64,000 nucleotides of DNA from UBA4421 sp002470275 (GTDB lineage: Bacteria; Pseudomonadota; Gammaproteobacteria; Pseudomonadales; Azotimanducaceae): contig CAJXDR010000011.1 of NCBI GenBank assembly GCA_913052345.1, positions 1 to 64,000 of the forward strand. The letters run 5' to 3'. Under the pieces are notes generated by a model. That model was given only the letters and a program-made list of their open reading frames with translations. It searched no databases and had not been told where the DNA came from. Positions 17,712 to 26,369 of the stretch are shown here, piece by piece; position 1 is the first letter of the stretch, and each line of letters opens with the position of its first letter. The position numbers were made by a program, and so were the translations under genes.

Positions 17712-17730
17712 GGGAATGATTATCATTGAC
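17712..17730. promoter_or_regulatory. Fur-box-like site
   Basis: The 19-base sequence GGGAATGATTATCATTGAC matches the classical Fur consensus at 14 of 19 positions by my count, with a perfect AATGAT-t-ATCATT core. It lies between the divergent MATE and rubrerythrin starts, about 145 bases from the rubrerythrin ATG. Iron-dependent repression of one or both genes is inferred. Confidence 0.65.
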
Positions 17731-17874
17731 ACCAGTTAATGATTTCACGGGTTCGATAGCCTGTGTCTATGGTAATGATCTAAACATTCAAATAGAAACA
17801 GAGCCATAAGACCCTATACTCACTTGACCATCTTAGATGGCCCTAAAGATAACCTGTATGGAGTACATGCAAAC

Positions 17875-18291
17875 ATGGAATTGAAGGACAGCAATACCTT
17901 ACAAAACCTGAAAGACGCCTTTGCTGGCGAATCTCAGGCTAATCGTCGCTACCTATACTTTGCAGCGAAGGCTGACGTAGAGGGCGAGAACGATGTCGCA
18001 ACCGTTTTCCGCTCAACTGCAGAAGGCGAAACCGGACACGCTCACGGCCATCTCGAGTACATGGAAGCCGTAGGCGATCCAGCCACCGGTATGCCCATTG
18101 GCACCACGGCGGATAACCTCAAGGCAGCCGTCGCGGGCGAAACTCACGAGTACACGGATATGTACCCCGGCATGGCGAAAACCGCTCGTGACGAGGGCTT
18201 CGATGAGATCGCTGATTGGTTCGAAACGCTTGCGAAGGCAGAACGCTCGCATGCGAATCGCTTCCAAAAAGCCTTAGAGTCTATGGTCTAA
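17875..18291 (+). CDS. Rubrerythrin-family protein without rubredoxin domain
   Basis: A 138-residue ferritin-like four-helix protein. Di-iron ligands are visible as GESQANRRY near residue 18, EGETGHAH near 51, GETHEY near 86 and KAERSH near 121, giving the two ExxH motifs. There is no C-terminal Cys4 rubredoxin domain, so it is an erythrin-like short form that needs an outside electron donor, perhaps the Fe-S protein encoded next. Peroxide reduction is the usual role. The ATG at 17875 begins MELKDSNTLQ. The earlier in-frame start at 17824 adds an unlikely tail. A terminator follows at 18317. Confidence 0.9.
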   Translation: MELKDSNTLQNLKDAFAGESQANRRYLYFAAKADVEGENDVATVFRSTAEGETGHAHGHLEYMEAVGDPATGMPIGTTADNLKAAVAGETHEYTDMYPGMAKTARDEGFDEIADWFETLAKAERSHANRFQKALESMV

Positions 18292-18316
18292 AGCCTGACC
18301 TAAGACAGGAACAAAG

Positions 18317-18342
18317 AGGGGCTCCAAAAGGCCCCTTTTTTG
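18317..18342 (+). terminator. Intrinsic terminator after the rubrerythrin gene
   Basis: The stem AGGGGC / GCCCCT has an 8-base loop and is followed by TTTTT. It lies 26 bases after the rubrerythrin stop and 49 bases before the Fe-S protein start. It probably lets rubrerythrin mRNA exceed the downstream genes. Confidence 0.8.
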
Positions 18343-18390
18343 TTCCCACCCCCCCATAGAACCCGTTAATCATTGTCATAGAGAACTCTT

Positions 18391-19719
18391 ATGAGCACGC
18401 GAGAAGGAAGTTTAGAAGCCCCAGATCGGCAGCCGCTAGACTGGAAAAACCCTGAGTTTTACGACGAAGACCTTTTGAACCAAGAGCTTGAGCGAGCCTT
18501 TGACATCTGCCACGGCTGCAGGCGATGCGTGAGCCTCTGTGATTCTTTCCCAACGCTCTTCGACCTCATTGACGAATCGGACACTTTCGAAGTGGACGGC
18601 GTGGACAAGGCGGACTACACCAAGGTCGTTGACCAATGTTTCCTCTGCGATCTGTGTGCTGAAACAAAGTGCCCCTATGTACCGCCCCATGAGTGGATGC
18701 TCGACTTTCCCCACCTCATGCTGCGCGCTAAGGCCGTTAAGTTCCGCAAACAGGATACGAAGTGGCGGGATCGTATTATTACGTCGACCGATCCGATTTT
18801 TGATGCAATCTCAACCCCTGGCATCGCTCAACTCGCCAATGCGGCGGCGGGCAGCAAGACACTGCGTAAGGCAGGCGAAGCGCTCTTCGGCCTCCACCAA
18901 GACGCCCCCCTGCCCTATTTCCACGCCACCCCAACCAGCAAAAAACTACCTGGGGAGGTCGGCGCTGACCACCCGGCGCAGTCCACAGACCGAACCACAG
19001 GGAAGGTGGCCATCTACCTAACCTGCTATGGCGACCATAACGAGCCTCAGATGGTAGAGGACCTCGTCGCGGTTCTGGCGCACAATCAAATACCGGTCAA
19101 ACTGCTGCAGGACGCAAAATGCTGCGGGATGCCCAAACTTGAATTGGGCGACCTGAAAAAGGTTGAGAAGATGAAAGATGCCAACGTCCCGGTCTTTCTC
19201 GACGCCATCGCAGAGGGCTATGACATCATCGCGCCCATTCCCTCTTGCGTGCTGATGTACAAGCAGGAACTACCGCTGATGTTTCCTGACTCTGAAGAGG
19301 TCGCGAACATTCAGAAGCATTTCTTTGACCCCTTTGAATATCTCATGCTGCGCCACCGCGCCGGCCTGATCGATACGACGTTCGCCGAGGGCTTAGGAAA
19401 GGTGGCCTACCATGTCGCCTGCCACCAGCGCGTGCAGAACTTCGGCATGAAAACCCGGGACTTCCTTGGCCTTATCCCGGATACGGAAATCACGGCGATA
19501 GAGCGCTGTTCGGGCCACGACGGCACCTATGCCGTCAAGGCAGAGACTTACGAAAAAGCCAAGAAGATTGCCCGACCCGTTGTTAAGCGCGTCAAGGATA
19601 GCGAAGCCGATACGTTCGGTTCTGACTGCCCCATGGCCGGCCGCTTAATCGCAGACGGCATCGACGACGGAGAGGCCAAACACCCCATCAGCATGGTGCG
19701 ACAGGCCTACGGCATCTAG
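18391..19719 (+). CDS. HdrD/GlcF-like Fe-S oxidoreductase
   Basis: A 442-residue soluble protein. Two [4Fe-4S] motifs are near the N-terminus (CHGCRRCVSLC near residue 39 and CFLCDLCAETKCP near residue 82). Two cysteine-rich CCG-type domains follow: CYGDHNEP with AKCCGMPK, then ACHQRVQ with ERCSGHDG, where the second Cys pair is reduced to one Cys. The family includes heterodisulfide reductase D and glycolate oxidase subunit F. Position between rubrerythrin and DUF3501 suggests electron delivery to the rubrerythrin or a sulfur/peroxide redox role. That is inference. Confidence 0.85.
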   Translation: MSTREGSLEAPDRQPLDWKNPEFYDEDLLNQELERAFDICHGCRRCVSLCDSFPTLFDLIDESDTFEVDGVDKADYTKVVDQCFLCDLCAETKCPYVPPHEWMLDFPHLMLRAKAVKFRKQDTKWRDRIITSTDPIFDAISTPGIAQLANAAAGSKTLRKAGEALFGLHQDAPLPYFHATPTSKKLPGEVGADHPAQSTDRTTGKVAIYLTCYGDHNEPQMVEDLVAVLAHNQIPVKLLQDAKCCGMPKLELGDLKKVEKMKDANVPVFLDAIAEGYDIIAPIPSCVLMYKQELPLMFPDSEEVANIQKHFFDPFEYLMLRHRAGLIDTTFAEGLGKVAYHVACHQRVQNFGMKTRDFLGLIPDTEITAIERCSGHDGTYAVKAETYEKAKKIARPVVKRVKDSEADTFGSDCPMAGRLIADGIDDGEAKHPISMVRQAYGI

Positions 19720-19747
19720 CCATTATTTTGATACCCAGGAGCCAACT

Positions 19748-20326
19748 ATGAACCTTTCAAGAACGGACCTATGGTCCTTAGAAGAATACTCCCAGCGGCG
19801 ACCAACGTTTCGACAGGAAGTCATCACGCATAAACAGCAGCGACAAATCGCGCTGGGTCCCAACGCAACCCTCTACTTTGAAGATGCCCTGACCATGAAG
19901 TACCAGATTCAGGAAATGTTGCGCGTGGAGCGTATCTTCGATGCATCAGAGATCGAAGAGGAACTATCAGCCTACAATCCGTTGATCCCTGATGGCAGCA
20001 ACTGGAAAGCAACCTTTATGATCGAATATGGCAATGCCGAAGAGCGTCGAGTAGCGCTCGCCAAGCTCGGGGGCATTGAAGAGACGCTATGGGTGCAGGT
20101 CGACGATGGCGAGAAGACTCATCCCATTGCCAACGAGGACATCGACCGTAGCCGTGAGGACAAAGCTGCAGCCGTACACTTTCTGCGTTTTGAGTTGAAC
20201 CCAGCTCAGGTAACCGCACTCAAAGCTGGTGCACGACTTTCCATGGGCATCGATCATCCAGCAATGACCGAAGCCGTGGTGCTCGACGATGCTCAGCGCA
20301 CGGCTCTAGTCGCCGACCTCACTTAG
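19748..20326 (+). CDS. DUF3501 family protein
   Basis: A 192-residue soluble protein of DUF3501, a family commonly found next to rubrerythrin and HdrD-like genes but without a known biochemical function. Recognisable stretches are LWSLEEYSQRRP at the start and KYQIQEMLRVERIFD in the first third. AGGAG precedes the ATG. The gap from the Fe-S gene is 28 bases, so the two are probably co-transcribed. The stop is 2 bases from the convergent oxyR stop. No metal or cofactor motif is visible. Confidence 0.85.
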   Translation: MNLSRTDLWSLEEYSQRRPTFRQEVITHKQQRQIALGPNATLYFEDALTMKYQIQEMLRVERIFDASEIEEELSAYNPLIPDGSNWKATFMIEYGNAEERRVALAKLGGIEETLWVQVDDGEKTHPIANEDIDRSREDKAAAVHFLRFELNPAQVTALKAGARLSMGIDHPAMTEAVVLDDAQRTALVADLT

Positions 20327-20328
20327 CG

Positions 20329-21258
20329 TTATGCCCGGGGAGCGTCCTCTGAGGGCGCTCCTGGGCGCATCATGTCACGCAGCTGAGCTGCCAAATCTCG
20401 CAATAAATCCTTTCGCGTCGATGTGCTTCGCCAGCAGAGCCCGAGTTGACGGCTGGGTGCCTTGCCGTCAAAGGGCAAGTACCTAATTGGCGGCACGTGA
20501 TCTCCAGCGTGCGGATAACTCTTTACCGCGAACTCCGGGATCAACGTGGTCCCGAATCCTGATGCCACCAGTTGGCGAAGTGTTTCCAGGCTGGTGGCGC
20601 TATAATTTTGACTCTCTATCCCTCGGTGGGCCTGACAGACCTCAAGCGCCTGATCGCGCAAGCAGTGGCCGTCCTCTAGCAGCAGCACCTCCTGTCCCTC
20701 TAAATCTCCGGTGCTAACCCGGGCCCTATCCGCCAGCGGATGGTCATGGGGCACCGCATAGAAAAATGGCTCATCGTAAATTGGAAACTCGTCCACGTTT
20801 TCCTCACCCAGGGGCAACGCCAGGAGGGTGACATCCACCTCGCCCTGCTTCAGCAGCCGGCTGATATGATCTGTTTGCCCCTCGGTGAGCTTGATATGAA
20901 GGTTTGGGAAAACGGCACGCAGAGAGGAGAGCAGCCTGGGCAACACGTAGGGCGCTACGGTCGGTATAACGCCGAGCCGCAACTCGCCCCCACGCGGATC
21001 TTGGAGCTGCTCGGACATGGCGGTTAGGGAATTGACCTCTACTAAGATGCGCTGGGCCTGAGCAACGATCTGCTCACCCTCTGGCGTAAGCATCACCCGC
21101 CGATTGGTGCGCTCTACCAGCGTCACACCCAGGGTTTCTTCAAGCTTCTTGAGCTGCGTCGATAGGGTCGGCTGACTCACGAAGCACGCCTGAGCGGCGC
21201 GCCCAAAGTGGCGATGTTCGGCCACCGCCACCAAATACCTTAAATCCCTTAAGTTCAT
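20329..21258 (-). CDS. oxyR: Hydrogen peroxide-sensing regulator OxyR
   Basis: A 309-residue LysR regulator with both redox-sensing cysteines at the E. coli positions, Cys199 and Cys208, in the motif EDGHCLRDQALEVC. The N-terminal HTH (HFGRAAQACFVSQPTLS) is intact. It activates peroxide-defence genes after disulfide formation. AGGAAG precedes the ATG. It follows the cytochrome gene by 9 bases on the same strand and so may be expressed from further upstream. It converges tightly on the rubrerythrin-DUF3501 operon, a plausible target. Confidence 0.96.
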   Translation of the reverse strand: MNLRDLRYLVAVAEHRHFGRAAQACFVSQPTLSTQLKKLEETLGVTLVERTNRRVMLTPEGEQIVAQAQRILVEVNSLTAMSEQLQDPRGGELRLGVIPTVAPYVLPRLLSSLRAVFPNLHIKLTEGQTDHISRLLKQGEVDVTLLALPLGEENVDEFPIYDEPFFYAVPHDHPLADRARVSTGDLEGQEVLLLEDGHCLRDQALEVCQAHRGIESQNYSATSLETLRQLVASGFGTTLIPEFAVKSYPHAGDHVPPIRYLPFDGKAPSRQLGLCWRSTSTRKDLLRDLAAQLRDMMRPGAPSEDAPRA

Positions 21259-21267
21259 GCCGACTTC

Positions 21268-21636
21268 CTAGTTAGAGACACCTTCCACCGCGGCGATCAT
21301 ATAGTCAACGGCATCCGCAAGTTCTTCGTCGGTGCAGGAGTAACACAGGCCGCGAGCCGGCATGCCAGGCGCAAGCCCTTTGATGGTGGACTGTACGAGT
21401 AATGCTCTGCCCTTGGCCAGACGAGGTGCCCAAGCAAGCGCGTCGCCAAGACGCGGAGCGCCAGCGATGCCAGGCGTGTGGCAGGAGTAACAATATTCGT
21501 TATATCGAGCCTTTCCCGGATGACCGCTGACCAATTCTGGGCCGACGACGGGGCCAGCATTGTCGCACCCCACGATGACCGCCAATAAACCGAGCGTGAG
21601 CCCAGCGCGCAACAGACCTTTATAAGAGTTCAGCAT
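21268..21636 (-). CDS. Lipoprotein c-type cytochrome (c5-like)
   Basis: A 122-residue mono-haem cytochrome. The signal peptide ends with lipobox VGC near residue 24, giving a membrane-anchored periplasmic protein. The haem-binding site is CYSCH near residue 49, with a likely Met ligand in GMPARGLCYSC. The extra Cys pair near residues 99-102 is typical of cytochrome c5-like proteins. It lies between the omega-amidase gene and oxyR on the same strand. Its electron partner is unknown. Its ribosome site is weak. Confidence 0.88.
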   Translation of the reverse strand: MLNSYKGLLRAGLTLGLLAVIVGCDNAGPVVGPELVSGHPGKARYNEYCYSCHTPGIAGAPRLGDALAWAPRLAKGRALLVQSTIKGLAPGMPARGLCYSCTDEELADAVDYMIAAVEGVSN

Positions 21637-21687
21637 TTATTTTTTAGAATCCACAGTCTTTGTTGAAGGCACGAGGCCGGGAGATTG

Positions 21688-22461
21688 TTATTCAAGACAA
21701 AAACGATCCGCATCGAGATGAGCAGGGAATTTCTGACGATATTCACGTAAGTCATCTAGGGACAGGCTTACCGTAAATAAGCCCGCTTCTTGGTGGGCGT
21801 CAAACACGGCATCGCCCTGCATTCCATAGACCGCGCTGCCGCCAGCGTAGTCTACCCCAGCTCCGTCACGCCCAACAATATTTAACCCAACGCAGTAGGC
21901 CTGGTTTTCTATCGCCCTAGCCGCGAGCAGCGTCTGCCAGGCCAAGGCCCGCGCGCCGGGCCAATTGGCGACCACCAGCAACAGGTCATAGTCGCTGCAA
22001 TTGCGTAACCAGACCGGGAACCGGAGGTCATAACAGACGCTCAAATTTATTCGCCACTCTCCTAGAGTGGCCACCGAAGCTTGATTACCTGGGCTGAAGT
22101 ACCGGTCCTCTTTCGCCATCCGAAACAGATGCCGCTTATCGTAATATGTCACAACACCCTCGGGTGACACCCACACCAGCCGATTAAAGAAGCGGCCTTG
22201 ATCCTGAATGATCAGGCTGCCGCACAACACCTTGCCTAGCGCCGAGGCTCGCTCCTGCATCCAGCTGATGGTTGGCCCGTCCATGGGCTCCGCCATTTCT
22301 GCCGCAGCCATGGTGAACCCCGTGCTAAACATTTCTGGCAGGACAACTACCTGAGCGGCGTCAGGCAGCGCCTTGAAGTAGCTGTCAAATAAATCTCGAT
22401 TCAGGTCCGGTCGGTGCCAGTGGGTGTGGGTCTGTATCAGGCTGATCTTTAGATCTGACAT
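21688..22461 (-). CDS. yafV: Omega-amidase, nitrilase superfamily
   Basis: A 257-residue carbon-nitrogen hydrolase with the Glu-Lys-Cys triad visible in VVLPEMFSTGF, YYDKRHLF and LSVCYDLRFP. YafV-type omega-amidases hydrolyse alpha-keto acid amides such as 2-oxoglutaramate, the by-product of glutamine transaminases. The gene overlaps the end of the aminotransferase gene by 13 bases. That pairing strongly supports the amidase role, because the transaminase makes the ketoamide and this enzyme pulls the reaction forward. Confidence 0.9.
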   Translation of the reverse strand: MSDLKISLIQTHTHWHRPDLNRDLFDSYFKALPDAAQVVVLPEMFSTGFTMAAAEMAEPMDGPTISWMQERASALGKVLCGSLIIQDQGRFFNRLVWVSPEGVVTYYDKRHLFRMAKEDRYFSPGNQASVATLGEWRINLSVCYDLRFPVWLRNCSDYDLLLVVANWPGARALAWQTLLAARAIENQAYCVGLNIVGRDGAGVDYAGGSAVYGMQGDAVFDAHQEAGLFTVSLSLDDLREYRQKFPAHLDADRFCLE

Positions 22462-23612
22462 AGGATGTCTGCCGCCTGCTTCAGGGTTTGATCATCCTTG
22501 GCGAAACAAAGGCGCAGCACGCGCTGGGTACACCGCTCGGGCCGCCCATAAAAAACGCTGATGGGAATCGTGGCAATGCCTTTTTCCTGTGTCCACCGCC
22601 GCGCAAGCACGGTATCCCTCTCGTTCGAGATTGCCGAGTAATCAAGAAGTTGGAAATAGGTGCCCGGACTGGGCTGCACCGAGAATCGCGACGCCGATAG
22701 CCGAGCGCAAAAGAGGTCGCGTTTGCGCTGGTAGAACGCGCCCAGTTGCTCATGATGCTCTGCATGCTCATTGAGGAAGTCCGCTAAAGCCAGCTGAACT
22801 GGCGTGTTTACGGTAAACGTTAGATATTGGTGAATTCGTCGAAATTCTGTCGTTAGCCCTGGCGGCGCAAGACAGTATCCGACCTTCCACCCGGTGGCAT
22901 GGTAGGTCTTGCCAAAGGAGCTGATCACAAAGCTACGCGCATAGAGATCCTCGTATCGACAAAGACTGAGGTGCGCCTTGCCGTCAAAGACCATGTGTTC
23001 ATAAACCTCATCGGAAAGGAGGTAAAGGCCATGGCTTGCCACAATTTCCCTCAGAGCCCGGATATCCTCCTCGCCCAAAATCGCTCCGGAGGGATTATGG
23101 GGTGAATTGATGATGAGCATGCGCGTCCGAGGAGAAAGTGCATCCCGAACCTGGTCCCAGTCAATCTGATAGTTCGGCAGCGTAAGCTCTAAATGAATGG
23201 CCCTCCCCCCCTGAAGGCGGATGACGGGATCATAGCTATCATAGGCGGGATCAAAGACGATGACCTCGTCGCCTGCACCCACAACCGCCGCGATGGCACA
23301 AAAGAGCGCCTCGGTGGCCCCCGCAGTGATCGTCACTTCCTCCTCGGGCTGGACTGAGCAGAGGTAGTCCTTTTGGACCTTGCCACCAATTGCCGCCAGC
23401 AGGCTTGGAACCCCAATCATTGGCGGATATTGGTTGTTGCCCGAAATCATGTATCCGTGAACCAGGTCAACTAAGGCCTCGGGTGGATCAAAGTCCGGGA
23501 ACCCCTGGGACAGGTTAAGGGCCTGATGATGGCTCGCCAAGGCGCTCATGACCGAAAATATAGTGGTCCCAACATCCGGTAATTTGCTCACCGGCAGCGT
23601 TGGTGAATTCAT
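22449..23612 (-). CDS. ybdL: Methionine/glutamine-type PLP aminotransferase
   Basis: A fold-type I aminotransferase of 387 residues, YbdL/KAT-like. The PLP lysine lies in SSFGKTYHATGWKVGY, with NSPHNPSG and the C-terminal Arg-containing VLRLCFA. The family transaminates methionine and aromatic amino acids and can use glutamine or the keto acid KMTB in methionine salvage. The start at 23612 is chosen because AAGGCAG precedes it. The upstream Met at 23657 has no ribosome site. It is divergent from ahcY, placing two methionine-cycle functions around one control region. Confidence 0.92.
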   Translation of the reverse strand: MNSPTLPVSKLPDVGTTIFSVMSALASHHQALNLSQGFPDFDPPEALVDLVHGYMISGNNQYPPMIGVPSLLAAIGGKVQKDYLCSVQPEEEVTITAGATEALFCAIAAVVGAGDEVIVFDPAYDSYDPVIRLQGGRAIHLELTLPNYQIDWDQVRDALSPRTRMLIINSPHNPSGAILGEEDIRALREIVASHGLYLLSDEVYEHMVFDGKAHLSLCRYEDLYARSFVISSFGKTYHATGWKVGYCLAPPGLTTEFRRIHQYLTFTVNTPVQLALADFLNEHAEHHEQLGAFYQRKRDLFCARLSASRFSVQPSPGTYFQLLDYSAISNERDTVLARRWTQEKGIATIPISVFYGRPERCTQRVLRLCFAKDDQTLKQAADILCQI

Positions 23613-23847
23613 TGAATCTGCCTTGGTTTGTAGTCTGGTACTCGACAAGTCTGACATAGGTTTGGCATCGCTCCCAGTTACAGATTCATATCATAAATGG
23701 ATGCTGTTATTCTGCGCCTCGCGATCGGCTCCGGCCCTACCCAGGCGTATAGGTAACGCGAGATAGCGAACAAATAGCGGCGACCGAGAAGGATCGTTCA
23801 TCCCAAACCTGGCTGGCGCGATTGTTATGACAATAAGGAAATTAGCG

Positions 23848-25209
23848 ATGACCGATTACAAAGTGGCAGACATTACGTTAGCTGAATTTGGCCGCAAAGA
23901 AATTCTTCTAGCCCAGTCAGAAATGCCGGCGTTGATGGCACTTAGAAAAAAATATGCGGCTGAACAGCCACTGGCGGGCGCTCGCATTATTGGATGCATC
24001 CACATGACTATTCAGACGGCTGTTTTGATCGAAACACTCGTCGATCTCGGAGCTGAGGTTCGCTGGTCATCCTGCAACATTTTTTCCACTCAGGATCATG
24101 CCGCCGCAGCCATGGCGGAAGCCGGCATCCCGGTGTTCGCCTGGAAGGGTGAGACCGAAGAGGAATACGAGTGGTGCCTTGAGCAAACCATTCTCAAGGA
24201 CGGCGCCCCCTGGAATGCCAATATGCTGCTCGACGACGGCGGCGACCTGACCATTATGATCCACGAAAAATATCCTCGTATGCTGGATCAAATCCATGGC
24301 GTCAGCGAAGAAACAACGACCGGTGTGCACCGCCTTTACGAAATGCTGCGCGAGGGCACCCTTCGCGTACCAGCGATCAACGTCAATGACTCGGTAACCA
24401 AGTCTAAAAATGACAATAAATATGGCTGCCGCCATAGCTTGAACGACGCCATCAAAAGAGGCACGGATATGCTGATGGCCGGCAAGCGCGCCCTGGTCAT
24501 CGGCTATGGCGATGTGGGCAAGGGGTCAGCTCAGAGCCTGCGCCAGGAGGGGATGATCGTCCGCGTCACGGAGGTGGATCCCATTTGCGGGATGCAGGCC
24601 TGTATGGATGGTTACGAGGTGGTCTCGCCCTATCTCAATGGAGTCAATACCGGCAAAGCCCAGGACATTAATTCGGCCCTGCTCCAGGATACCGACCTGA
24701 TCGTCACCTGCACCGGCAACGCCAATGTCTGCGACGCGGCCATGCTCTCCAGCGTCAAGGCCGGGGCCTTGATCTGTAATATCGGCCACTTCGACAACGA
24801 GATCGATACGGCCTACATGCGCGAACATTGGCGATGGGAGAAGGTTAAAGATCAGGTGCATATGATTCATCGGTCTGACGTGGCCGGTGATTATCTGATC
24901 CTGCTTTCGGAAGGCCGGCTGGTCAATTTGGGTAACGCCATGGGACATCCCTCGCGCATTATGGACGGCTCCTTCGCAAATCAGGTACTCGCGCAGATGT
25001 ACCTCTTTGAGCTAGCCTGGGCCGACCAACCCGAAAATCAGCGGCAGCCTGTGGGGATCGAGGTCCTGCCTAAGAAGCTCGATGAAGAAGTCGCTGAGCT
25101 CATGGTGCAAGGCTTTGGTGGCACCATCACCAGGCTGACCCAGCATCAGGCGGATTATATCGGCGTCGGCCAGGAAGGGCCCTTCAAGGTAGAGAGCTAT
25201 AAATACTGA
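23848..25209 (+). CDS. ahcY: S-adenosylhomocysteine hydrolase
   Basis: A 453-residue enzyme splitting SAH into homocysteine and adenosine, which keeps methyltransferases from product inhibition. The NAD-binding motif GYGDVGKGSAQ lies near residue 220. The substrate region NIFSTQDHAAAA and the C-terminal dimer segment ending EGPFKVESYKY are intact. AAGGAAA lies before the ATG at 23848. The start at 23827 adds an unconserved tail. No SAH riboswitch signature was found in the leader. Confidence 0.97.
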   Translation: MTDYKVADITLAEFGRKEILLAQSEMPALMALRKKYAAEQPLAGARIIGCIHMTIQTAVLIETLVDLGAEVRWSSCNIFSTQDHAAAAMAEAGIPVFAWKGETEEEYEWCLEQTILKDGAPWNANMLLDDGGDLTIMIHEKYPRMLDQIHGVSEETTTGVHRLYEMLREGTLRVPAINVNDSVTKSKNDNKYGCRHSLNDAIKRGTDMLMAGKRALVIGYGDVGKGSAQSLRQEGMIVRVTEVDPICGMQACMDGYEVVSPYLNGVNTGKAQDINSALLQDTDLIVTCTGNANVCDAAMLSSVKAGALICNIGHFDNEIDTAYMREHWRWEKVKDQVHMIHRSDVAGDYLILLSEGRLVNLGNAMGHPSRIMDGSFANQVLAQMYLFELAWADQPENQRQPVGIEVLPKKLDEEVAELMVQGFGGTITRLTQHQADYIGVGQEGPFKVESYKY

Positions 25210-25240
25210 CGGCCAAAGGCCGTAGGGGCCGGGGCAACCC

Positions 25241-26089
25241 TTGAACGAGATCATCAAGATTCTCGATCTAGAAGAGATCGAGCTGAACCACTACCGCGCA
25301 ACCAGTCCCAATGATGGCTGGCAGCGGATATATGGCGGTCAGGTCATTGGTCAGGCCCTAGTCGCCGCCTCTCGCACCGTACCGGCGGACCGGCAGGTTC
25401 ACTCGCTACACGGCTACTTCCTTCGTGCTGGCGATACAGAGATTCCAATTCTCTACAAGGTCGATCGAATTCGAGATGGCAAAAGCTTCACCACCCGGCG
25501 CGTTGTGGCGGTTCAGCGAGGCCACGCCATTTTTACCCTGTCTATTTCGTTTCAAATTGAGGAATCCGGGCTGAGCCACCAATTCCCGATGCCTGAGGCC
25601 CCACGGCCTGAGTCCTTGCTGGATGAACGCGAACTTCGACTTGAACAGGCCGCGCATTGGGCACCGGAATATCAGGCGCATGCGGAGACGACAATCGCCA
25701 TTGATCTGCGACCTGTGGCACCACAAGACATGCTCGATCCCAAGCCAGCCGAACCCAGGCAGCAGTGCTGGATGCGCAGCGCCGATGCCCTGCCCGACGA
25801 CCCACGCATTCACCAATGCGTCTTAGCCTACTTGTCTGATTGGTCGCTTCTGGATACAGCAACGCGGCCTCACGGCATCAGCTTTATGCAGCCAAACCTA
25901 CAGTCTGCGAGCCTGGATCATGCCATGTGGTTTCATCGCCGCTTCCGTGCAGACGAATGGCTGCTATACGAACAGGACAGCCCCAACGCCAGCGGCGCTA
26001 GAGGCTTCAATCGCGGCTTGATTTACAATCAAGCCGGCCTGCTGGTTGCGTCCACCACCCAAGAGGGTCTTATCCGCGTTCATCCCTAA
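25241..26089 (+). CDS. tesB: Acyl-CoA thioesterase II
   Basis: A 282-residue double-hotdog thioesterase that hydrolyses medium- and long-chain acyl-CoA. Both halves are recognisable: GGQVIGQALVAAS and LHGYFLRAGD in the first, the HGISFMQPNLQSASLDHAMWFHR region with a catalytic Asp in the second. The start is TTG at 25241, and no better ATG gives the conserved N-terminus. It is 31 bases after ahcY, so co-transcription is likely. A small hairpin at 25209-25223 spans the junction. Confidence 0.93.
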   Translation: MNEIIKILDLEEIELNHYRATSPNDGWQRIYGGQVIGQALVAASRTVPADRQVHSLHGYFLRAGDTEIPILYKVDRIRDGKSFTTRRVVAVQRGHAIFTLSISFQIEESGLSHQFPMPEAPRPESLLDERELRLEQAAHWAPEYQAHAETTIAIDLRPVAPQDMLDPKPAEPRQQCWMRSADALPDDPRIHQCVLAYLSDWSLLDTATRPHGISFMQPNLQSASLDHAMWFHRRFRADEWLLYEQDSPNASGARGFNRGLIYNQAGLLVASTTQEGLIRVHP

Positions 26090-26369
26090 ACTGAGCATTC
26101 AGCGCCTCGCCTAACAACCGAAATCTGACCCTCGGCAGGCCGACACAACTGCCTTGGACAAAACGACCGTCCGTCCTGAAAACAATACCCATAAGCCTCT
26201 CGGCATTTCATTTCCCCCATCCAGATTCACACTGGACCAGGGATGCATGCTGTGTCACCGCACGCTGCACCGCACATCATATCTGGCTGGGGGAAACTGG
26301 GAGAGTTTCGCCCTCTATTGGGCCAAGGCGTCCATAACCCCAGGTAGGCACGTATACGGGAGGGAAAAA

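Noticed and set aside
23690..23847. SAH riboswitch upstream of ahcY
   Set aside because: The conserved core sequence and helices of that riboswitch could not be found in the leader.
25209..25223. Hairpin between ahcY and tesB as a terminator
   Set aside because: It has a 6-bp stem but no T run, so it should not terminate transcription.
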